From: a virus
Reading direction: 5' to 3' (one strand)
DNA length: 64,000 nt
IMG/VR virus record: IMGVR_UViG_3300033233_000006
Location: 1 to 64,000 of that record
The position numbers were made by a program, and so were the translations under genes. Under the pieces are notes generated by a model. That model ran no database searches, had not been told where the DNA came from, and was given only the letters and a program-made list of their open reading frames with translations. Positions 58,693 to 64,000 of the stretch are shown here, one piece after another (within the stretch, counting starts at the first letter, position 1; each line of letters begins with the position of its first letter).

Positions 58693-59034
58693 ATGAGGAA
58701 CATCGGCACTGACAACATCGTCGAGTTCGTGCGCGGGATGCTCAATCGCCCGATGATGTACTGTCAGTCGACCGAGTCGCTGGAGATGGCGCTCCTCACC
58801 GCCATGACCTGCTGGGCCTACGCCAGCGGAGCTGACTCGGACGAACGCGTCAGGAATCTGTGGCGTCGCGAGATCCACCGACTCCATGGCAACACCGGCT
58901 CGCGCGCAGTAACGCTCTCCGATCTTCCCACTTGTGGCAAGGCGATGCACATGGACGCTGTGACCGTGCCGATGCGCCGCATCTGGCTCGCGCTCACGGA
59001 GCCGATCACTGCTATCGGAAACGTCGAGCTATGA
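58693..59034 (+). CDS. Helical protein of unknown function
   Basis: 113 residues, MRNIGTDNIVEFVRGMLNR...; GAGGGAG abuts ATG 58693 (GTG 58684 is an alternative). C-terminal helix MRRIWLALTEPITAIG. No tag. Confidence 0.6.
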   Translation: MRNIGTDNIVEFVRGMLNRPMMYCQSTESLEMALLTAMTCWAYASGADSDERVRNLWRREIHRLHGNTGSRAVTLSDLPTCGKAMHMDAVTVPMRRIWLALTEPITAIGNVEL

Positions 59035-59213
59035 AGATCCTGCGGTGTATGGTCTGCCACCACGAGCACCCGCTCGAAGACGCGCCCGAGCGCTGCCTGT
59101 GCGGTGCTAAGCTCTACGGGAAGTGGGCTCGGGCTACCGAGCGCGTCATGGTGGCCGCGCGGGCTCGTGGCGCTGAAATCAGGTCTCAGATCAACGTGCG
59201 AGAGCAGACATGA
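59031..59213 (+). CDS. Very small zinc protein
   Basis: 60 residues, MKILRCMVCHHEHPLED... CMVC (6-9) and CLCG (22-25) form a zinc knuckle; basic helical tail. Confidence 0.7.
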   Translation: MKILRCMVCHHEHPLEDAPERCLCGAKLYGKWARATERVMVAARARGAEIRSQINVREQT

Positions 59214-59599
59214 GCGTCGACGCCGACTCCATCAAGCAGAAGTGGGGTGTGCTCGCCGGTTCGCTCGACTCGAACGCGGCGGCGCTCATGGAGAGATTCG
59301 TTCGTGGGGAGACGGAGCTGCTCGAACGGCTTGAGGCAAAGGGCTCCAAGATCCCGGCGTGGGTGATGGCGGCGCACAGGCCGATCAACCCACCGCACAC
59401 ACCGCTCATCTCGGTTCAACCCATGTCGGCGCCGGTCGGCGGCATCGCGTTCTACAGGCCGCGATACGGGTCGGAGCCCGAGTGCATCATCGACGCGCTC
59501 GCCACGCTCGACTCGAAGAAGCCGGTCGAGAACCCCTACAAGCGCAAGCGCAGAGGGGGCGAGATCGCGCCGGGTCGCGAGGGTATGAAGACGGTCTGA
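59210..59599 (+). CDS. Small protein carrying a major-capsid-protein segment
   Basis: 129 residues. SVQPMSAPVGGIAFYRPRY-GS (about 68-88) nearly repeats SVQPMTGPIGGVAFYRPRY-AS of the capsid protein encoded at 34108. The N-terminal helix (IKQKWGVLAGSL) loosely resembles the capsid N-terminal region, and the C-terminus is basic (KRKRRGG). It lacks the rest of the capsid fold. It could interact with capsomers or mimic them; it may also be a duplicated fragment put to new use. Confidence 0.7.
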   Translation: MSVDADSIKQKWGVLAGSLDSNAAALMERFVRGETELLERLEAKGSKIPAWVMAAHRPINPPHTPLISVQPMSAPVGGIAFYRPRYGSEPECIIDALATLDSKKPVENPYKRKRRGGEIAPGREGMKTV

Positions 59600-59880
59600 T
59601 GGCGAAGTCTGGTCCGAGCCAGGAAGATGATGCTCGCCTCGCCGCCGAGCGGGAGAAGGTCGCCTGCCGCTACTGCGGCGGCAAGCCTATTCACTTCCCA
59701 CCGCCGGGACGCCCTCAATCGGATGCTGTCTGCGAGGACTGCTCGCATCGCGCGCCGTGGATGTCGGTCGTCGAATCCGTCGTCCAGTTGGCGCACCCGG
59801 AACCGAAGGCTGTCGACATCCGAGTCGACGGTGTCAAGTACCGGCCCACGACCGATTTCTCCAAGGAGAACTTCACTTGA
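59599..59880 (+). CDS. Small zinc-ribbon protein with internal tag-like segment
   Basis: 93 residues, MAKSGPSQEDDARLAAE...; CRYCGG (about 23-28) and CEDC (about 48-51), then MSVVESVVQLAHPE at about 58-71 and a beta tail. Confidence 0.65.
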   Translation: MAKSGPSQEDDARLAAEREKVACRYCGGKPIHFPPPGRPQSDAVCEDCSHRAPWMSVVESVVQLAHPEPKAVDIRVDGVKYRPTTDFSKENFT

Positions 59881-60230
59881 CCCCGAACAGGCCGGCGTTC
59901 GCCGCGTGCATGGTCGCCTACACGGCGGTCGATGTGCTGGCGAACCTTCGGCTCAAGGTCTGGCTCGCCGATGGAAGCTGGATAGCGTTCGCGCAGGGCA
60001 TGTTCTTCTACGTCGGATGCGGCGCGCTGTGGGCGCTGAGCCTCAAGTTCGAGAGCTTCGCCAAAGCAGCGCTCGTCTACACGCTGATTGCCCTCGCGGC
60101 GGGCGTCATCCTCGGCGTATTCTTCTTCAAGGAGAAGCTGTCGACGTTGAACTGGGTGGGCGTGGGCGTCGCGCTCATCGCCATCATCCTCGTCGAGTGG
60201 CCCAGCAACCAGGGAGTGAACGAACAGTGA
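59877..60230 (+). CDS. Four-helix membrane protein, SMR/EamA-like
   Basis: 117 residues from TTG 59877 (TTGA overlap). Four hydrophobic helices: about 7-25, 35-56, 62-85 and 92-110, with GVILGVFFFKEKLSTLNWVG, the pattern of the last helices in small multidrug-resistance/EamA transporters. Such proteins are inner-membrane exporters; in a phage it may act in lysis timing, exclusion or transport. Function not proven. Confidence 0.65.
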   Translation: MTPNRPAFAACMVAYTAVDVLANLRLKVWLADGSWIAFAQGMFFYVGCGALWALSLKFESFAKAALVYTLIALAAGVILGVFFFKEKLSTLNWVGVGVALIAIILVEWPSNQGVNEQ

Positions 60231-60508
60231 GCGAAGACAACGAGATGCCGAACGGCGAGATCCCCCACCGCACCGACGAGCGCGAGTGGCGCCCAGGAGA
60301 ACTTGCCGAGGTGAAGACGCGCGGCGCGGGTCCGGGCCAGCGCGTCAAGATCCTCTCGGCGTGGTGGGGCAAGGACACCGGTCACCGCGTCTGCAAGGTC
60401 ATCGACGAGTCGACCGGCAAGGAGTACGTCGTCTTCGGCGACGTGCTCAAGCCGCTCGATGCGGTCACGGCGGTCGGCGGCGCGGCTTCGACCACCCAGC
60501 AGCGGTGA
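60227..60508 (+). CDS. SH3-like tagged protein
   Basis: 93 residues from GTG 60227: WRPGELAEVKTRGAGPGQRVKILSAWW..., KPLDAVTAVGGAA near the end as a weak tag variant. Confidence 0.65.
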   Translation: MSEDNEMPNGEIPHRTDEREWRPGELAEVKTRGAGPGQRVKILSAWWGKDTGHRVCKVIDESTGKEYVVFGDVLKPLDAVTAVGGAASTTQQR

Positions 60509-60735
60509 ACCGGGTCTACGAGTTCGCGGTAGGAGAACGTGTCAGGTGGGAGTATCCGCCCGGCGAGTTCGGCGTGGTCACGAAGCTCGGCCCGCCGAAC
60601 GGCATCTTCGGGAACTACGGAGTCCTCGTGAAGTGGGACGACAGGAAAGACCCGGCGTGGCATGACGATCTCGACCTCGTTTCGGCACCAGTCGTCGACC
60701 TCCTCGCCTCCATCCATGCGCACCATCGGCACTGA
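60505..60735 (+). CDS. SH3-like tagged protein
   Basis: 76 residues from GTG 60505: EFAVGERVRWEYPPGEFGVVTKLG...GVLVKWDD, ending APVVDLLASIHAHHRH. Confidence 0.75.
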   Translation: MNRVYEFAVGERVRWEYPPGEFGVVTKLGPPNGIFGNYGVLVKWDDRKDPAWHDDLDLVSAPVVDLLASIHAHHRH

Positions 60736-61039
60736 TACCGCTCGCCGGTGCGCGCAGATGCGCATTGGCGGCGGTCGCCAGGTCGCCTGCAACAAGCCGG
60801 CGACCTGGCGCGTCGGCCTCGGGCTCCGCTCCTACAAGGACGGCCAAGAGCGGCTCTACATGATCGACGCAGCGGTGTGCTGTAACCGCTGCCGCGCGTC
60901 GGTCACCTTGAAGAACTTCGTCGACGACCGCATCTTCGCCTACGTCTCCCATCAGGCTATCGCAAGCGGGTGGCCGCCGCCCAAGCGGGGGCTCGTGCGG
61001 CTCGTGTTCGAGCACCTACGCCGCGGCTACACCACGTAG
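60716..61039 (+). CDS. Small cysteine-containing protein
   Basis: 107 residues, MRTIGTDTARRCAQM...; C (about 25) and CCNRC (about 55-59) suggest a metal site. Overlaps the previous gene by 20 nt. Confidence 0.65.
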   Translation: MRTIGTDTARRCAQMRIGGGRQVACNKPATWRVGLGLRSYKDGQERLYMIDAAVCCNRCRASVTLKNFVDDRIFAYVSHQAIASGWPPPKRGLVRLVFEHLRRGYTT

Positions 61040-61094
61040 ACCAGCTACCGCGTTCGAGTCCGGGGTGCTAGGGTAGACGCCGAAGGAGACCTCG

Positions 61095-61421
61095 ATGTCC
61101 ACCACGATCACCATCAACGTCGGTGCGGTTGCCGATGCCGTCCAGCCGGTTCTCGACGCGCTCGACTCGATCCTCCAGTCGACGGTCGTGCCGCTCCAGA
61201 ACCAGCTCGCGTGCTCGAAGCAGCTCAACAGCCCGCTCACGCAGGTCATCTACACGTTCCCCGACTCGGTCCCGGCGGACCAGGTCTACAACTTCTACCG
61301 GCGCGTGAAGCTGGAGACCGGCATCCTCGGGACGAAGCTCACCGAGACGACGCCCGCCGGTATCCCGCAGGCCCTCTCGGCGGTCGTCTTCGAGGTCCCC
61401 GCCTACGGCCAGCCGGTCTAG
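61095..61421 (+). CDS. Small protein of unknown function
   Basis: 108 residues, MSTTITINVGAVADAVQPVL...; amphipathic N-terminal helix then beta strands. GAAGGAGA before ATG and GGTAGACG at 61072-61079. Confidence 0.65.
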   Translation: MSTTITINVGAVADAVQPVLDALDSILQSTVVPLQNQLACSKQLNSPLTQVIYTFPDSVPADQVYNFYRRVKLETGILGTKLTETTPAGIPQALSAVVFEVPAYGQPV

Positions 61422-61457
61422 TCGACACACTCCGACGCGCTCCTTGGTTTGATCGTC

Positions 61458-61491
61458 CAGCGCCGGGCCGTGGTGGGCTCGGCGCTGTTTT
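61458..61491 (+). terminator. Intrinsic terminator
   Basis: CAGCGCCG and CGGCGCTG, 8-bp stem with a 14-nt loop and TTTT. Ends the tagged operon. Confidence 0.75.
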
Positions 61492-61534
61492 GCCGTCTGG
61501 CTTCTGCTACCTTATCCGCGAACTGGAGGGTTCG

Positions 61535-62023
61535 ATGGAGACGACGGCGGTGCTCGCACCCGGTCTTCTTCCGCATCAGCATCATCGCGCTGTCGGCACC
61601 GTCAAGAAGACGGAGGCCCACATCGCCCGCGTCAAGGCGGCCCACAGACGCGAAAGGACGAAGGCGTCGTCGCGGTCGCCCAAGTGGGCCTACTTCCGTA
61701 CGAAGCTCCTTGTCAAGCACCGGGCGGCTGGGAAGGGCTGTGAGGCGTGCGGCTCGAAGGTCGGACTTCAACTCCACCACATCGTGCCGTTCAACGTGAA
61801 TCCCAAGCGCGAGCTGGACCCGACGAACATCATCGTGCTCTGCGAGTTCGTGGGAGGGCTGGAGTGCCACGAGTTGCTCGGCCACGGCGACAACTGGAAG
61901 CGCTACAACCCGCGCATCCGCGAGGACGCGGCTGCGCTCATGGCCGACCCCAAGAAGCTCAGCGAGATCCGAGCCAGCGCAAGGAAGAATCGCGTCCTCA
62001 ACGCGCCCCCGCGCGCGAGCTAG
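61535..62023 (+). CDS. HNH endonuclease
   Basis: 162 residues. CEACGSKVGLQLHHIVPFNV (about 69-88), ELDPTNIIVLC and GHGDNWKRYNP form an HNH nuclease of the type often beside phage structural genes. GGAGGG precedes ATG 61535. Confidence 0.8.
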   Translation: METTAVLAPGLLPHQHHRAVGTVKKTEAHIARVKAAHRRERTKASSRSPKWAYFRTKLLVKHRAAGKGCEACGSKVGLQLHHIVPFNVNPKRELDPTNIIVLCEFVGGLECHELLGHGDNWKRYNPRIREDAAALMADPKKLSEIRASARKNRVLNAPPRAS

Positions 62024-62088
62024 CCGAACACCGTCTTCCGGTAGGCCGGGGGCGGCTTGTGCGATAGGATGGGTCCGAGGAGCAGTCC

Positions 62089-62958
62089 ATGGCGCCGACT
62101 CCCGAACCCCCGAAGATCGGTCCGAACGGGCTTCCCATCCTCTCCGGGCAGGGCCCGGTGGTTACCGAGGACAAGCTTTGGCGCTACGTCATCCGCCAAC
62201 TTGGCGGCGGCGTCACCGACGTTGAGCTGCTTTCGCCCGGCGACAGGGACCCCTACACGAAGGGGACGATCGAGGAGGGCGAGTCGGATCGCGACGACTG
62301 CTTCATGCTCACGAAGGAGTGGTACGCCCACCGCGTCGGCTTCCCCAAGATCATCTCGGTCACGCTCGGCAACCGGCAGAGCGCCTACCTCATGCCGCCG
62401 GACTGCATCGAGGTGATCGACCTCTGGCTTCCGAGCTTCCAGCTGCCGAGCCTCGACGCCGACCAGTTCTCCTACACCTACTTCTCGCTCCTCTTCGGCC
62501 AATGGACGAATCCGAACGCCGCGCCGATGCCCTATTCGGATCTCGTGCAACGGCTCCAGTATCTCGCCACGATCGGACGCGTCTTCTCGTCCGACCGCGA
62601 CTGGGAGTACAACAACACGACGCGCATCTTGGAGATCCTTCCGCCGCCGTCGGCGATCGGGTCCTTCACAGGCTTCCCGTTCGGCTCCGACGTGCGCGCG
62701 CTCGTCACGATCTGGACGAACCACATCGACGTGCGACAGCTCGACCCGATGGAGCTTGGCTTCTTCAGGCGGAAGCTCGTTGCCAGGGCCCACTTCACGC
62801 TCGGCAACAAGCGCATGAAGTTCATGGAGACGGCGAGCGCCGGAGGAAACGTCCAGCTCAACGGCGAGAAGCTCATCGAGATCGCCGAGAAGGCCGAGGA
62901 ACAGCTGGAGAAAGACGTGATAAATTGGAAGCGAACAACGCCACTTATTTCGGGGTGA
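62089..62958 (+). CDS. Head-completion/neck-type structural protein
   Basis: 289 residues. Body (DKLWRYVIRQLGGGVTDVEL, MPPDCIEVIDLWLPSF, DPMELGFFRRKLVARAHFTLGNKR, LIEIAEKAEEQLEKDVINWK) resembles proteins of the head-tail joining module by position and helical end. The last codons TTPLISG are repeated after the next HNH gene (TVPLISG), indicating that a mobile cassette was inserted at this 3' end. Confidence 0.65.
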   Translation: MAPTPEPPKIGPNGLPILSGQGPVVTEDKLWRYVIRQLGGGVTDVELLSPGDRDPYTKGTIEEGESDRDDCFMLTKEWYAHRVGFPKIISVTLGNRQSAYLMPPDCIEVIDLWLPSFQLPSLDADQFSYTYFSLLFGQWTNPNAAPMPYSDLVQRLQYLATIGRVFSSDRDWEYNNTTRILEILPPPSAIGSFTGFPFGSDVRALVTIWTNHIDVRQLDPMELGFFRRKLVARAHFTLGNKRMKFMETASAGGNVQLNGEKLIEIAEKAEEQLEKDVINWKRTTPLISG

Positions 62959-62962
62959 ATTG

Positions 62963-63517
62963 ATGCCGAAATGGCGAGCGATACCAGGGTGCTTTGGCTA
63001 CGCGGCCTCGCGAAGCGGGAAGATTCTGTCGATCAAGACCGGCATCGTCCGCAAGTCTTCGCCGGTACGGTCGGCTAGTAGACCGAACGACCGACACCGC
63101 CGCGTGTCGCTCTTTGTCGGCGGTCGCCACAAGACGTTTGCGCTGCATCGGCTCATCGCGCGGACGTTTATCGGGCCGCCGCCGACCGCCAAGCACCAAG
63201 TGAACCACAAGAATGGCCGAGCCGACGACAACCGCGCTCGGAACCTGGAGTGGGTGACGCCGAAGGAAAACGGCGAGCACGCCGCGAGACTTCGACTGGT
63301 AGCGAGCGGAGAACGACACGGCACGCACACGAAACCCGAGACGAGATGCTTCGGCTCGAAGCACGGACGATCGAAGCTGACAGAAGCGGACATCCTTGAA
63401 ATCCGCCGTCGCGGGGCCAACGGCGAGTCCCAAGCGGTTCTCGCCGCTGCTTTCAGCGTGACACAAGCGTCGGTTTCGATGATTCTCACGAGACGGACAT
63501 GGCGGCATGTTGCATGA
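62963..63517 (+). CDS. HNH endonuclease with NUMOD-like start and HTH
   Basis: 184 residues. WRAIPGCFGYAASRSGKILS (NUMOD4-like), HRLIARTFIGPP...KHQVNHKNGRADDNRARNLEWVT (HNH_3 core, about 60-100) and LTEADILEIRRRGANGESQAV plus a helix-turn-helix. A homing-type nuclease; starts 5 nt after the upstream stop. Confidence 0.85.
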   Translation: MPKWRAIPGCFGYAASRSGKILSIKTGIVRKSSPVRSASRPNDRHRRVSLFVGGRHKTFALHRLIARTFIGPPPTAKHQVNHKNGRADDNRARNLEWVTPKENGEHAARLRLVASGERHGTHTKPETRCFGSKHGRSKLTEADILEIRRRGANGESQAVLAAAFSVTQASVSMILTRRTWRHVA

Positions 63518-63537
63518 TGACGGTCCCGCTCATCTCG
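63518..63537 (+). other. Orphan copy of the upstream gene's last codons
   Basis: ACGGTCCCGCTCATCTCGGG followed by TTAG reads TVPLISG-stop, the original 3' end of the 62089 gene displaced by the HNH cassette. Confidence 0.6.
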
Positions 63538-63552
63538 GGTTAGGAGTAGAGC

Positions 63553-63945
63553 TTGTCCTTCACCCCGCCGTACAAACTCGATCCGTATGAGTCCGTGAGG
63601 AGCCCGGGAGGGCTCCCCATCCTCATGCAGCGCGGGATGCACGACGTGATCGAGAAGGAGAAGGACGGGAGCCTACACGACAAGTTCGTAAAAGCCTTTA
63701 ACGTTATCGCGTTCTCGCTCGCGGAGTCGGGTCGGTTGAAGGAGGGCCACCTCACGCTCACCGGGAGCAAGGGGCTCGCGCGCGAGAAGGAAGTGAAGCG
63801 GCTCCCCGATACGCTGGCAAAGCAGCGACAGCTCGTGAAGTGGGCCGACAAGCTCAAGGCCCAATACCCGGGCCGCTACGACAACTCGTGGTGGAACGAC
63901 CCGTACCGCGGCGTCGCGCCCAAGCCGCAAGCGGCTCCGCGATGA
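63553..63945 (+). CDS. Structural-module protein of unknown function, TTG start
   Basis: 130 residues from TTG 63553, with AGGAG seven bases upstream. SFTPPYKLDPYESVRSPGG..., helices DKFVKAFNVIAFSLAESGRL and LAKQRQLVKWADKLK, proline-rich end. Confidence 0.65.
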   Translation: MSFTPPYKLDPYESVRSPGGLPILMQRGMHDVIEKEKDGSLHDKFVKAFNVIAFSLAESGRLKEGHLTLTGSKGLAREKEVKRLPDTLAKQRQLVKWADKLKAQYPGRYDNSWWNDPYRGVAPKPQAAPR

Positions 63946-63954
63946 GGTGCGCCC

Positions 63955-64000
63955 GTGGCTGACATCCAGAACCCGAATCCCCCTTCGTATCCCTATGGGC
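63955..64000 (+). CDS. Partial gene at the window end
   Basis: GTG 63955 with GAGG upstream opens VADIQNPNPPSYPYG and continues past the window. A structural gene by context. Confidence 0.45.
   Translation, partial: MADIQNPNPPSYPYG

Overview
The window is a GC-rich, densely packed genome segment of a large tailed phage (Caudoviricetes). A T4-type head module supports this: a portal protein, a prohead protease fused to a long coiled coil, and a major capsid protein, in that order on the plus strand between 26.5 and 35.6 kb. Other phage traits are dozens of 50-150 residue genes chained by ATGA/GTGA overlaps, many HNH endonuclease genes, three inteins and an array of 45 tRNA genes. No terminase or DNA polymerase lies in the window. 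The host cannot be identified from this sequence; frequent leaderless starts and high GC would suit a high-GC bacterium, but that is inference.

Layout. 1-8.9 kb, minus strand: small SH3-like genes, an HNH gene, two ribbon-helix-helix genes embedded in iterated palindromes (a segregation- or operator-like locus), a Nudix protein and a 663-residue protein with an N-terminal 2H-phosphoesterase domain. 8.9-19.1 kb, minus strand: about 20 small genes, most preceded by a very regular promoter-like element (TGCAACTC-N12-GTGT), including a metallophosphoesterase and winged-helix proteins, plus one inserted plus-strand HNH gene. 19.1-19.8 kb: a repeat-rich region without genes. 19.8-25.1 kb: overlapping tiny genes, first minus then plus strand, most ending in the same short C-terminal tag. 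25.1-25.7 kb: a small gene and a lipoprotein. 25.8-35.6 kb: head module with a free-standing Hint gene and two inteins in the portal. 35.7-44.7 kb: tandem-HNH protein, a zinc-finger SNF2-like helicase split by an 8-bp duplication, a GHKL ATPase, a Nudix hydrolase and small tagged proteins. 45.4-53.7 kb: tRNA array (all 20 amino acids plus an initiator) interspersed with HNH genes, one of which contains a LAGLIDADG intein. 53.8-61.4 kb: a long operon of small tagged proteins. 61.5-64 kb: HNH genes and head-completion or neck-type genes.

Two system-level signals stand out. First, the tRNAs almost all carry G at T-loop position 55 instead of the near-universal U (pseudouridine), together with A18 in place of G18 in the D-loop. 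Two exceptions look compensatory (C18 with G55; G18 with C55), so the conserved G18-Psi55 contact appears to have been replaced set-wide. Second, about 40 small proteins with different bodies share one amphipathic C-terminal peptide of the form hD-(P/V)-(V/I)-E-x-L-(A/G)-x-L. One gene has decayed to only its start and this tag, and two genes have damaged ends (a lost stop; a frame jump). The tag looks like a common docking or targeting signal.

Two promoter classes recur. One is GGTAGAAC, often exactly 6-7 nt before a start codon, so the transcript should be leaderless; it frequently supplies the TAG stop codon of the preceding gene. The other is the TGCAACTC-N12-GTGT element, which resembles promoters of ECF-type sigma factors. 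Four HNH genes inside the tRNA array carry -35/-10 pairs with 17-bp spacing placed for leaderless starts. Coordinates and domain calls come from reading translations and motifs by eye; no database search was run.
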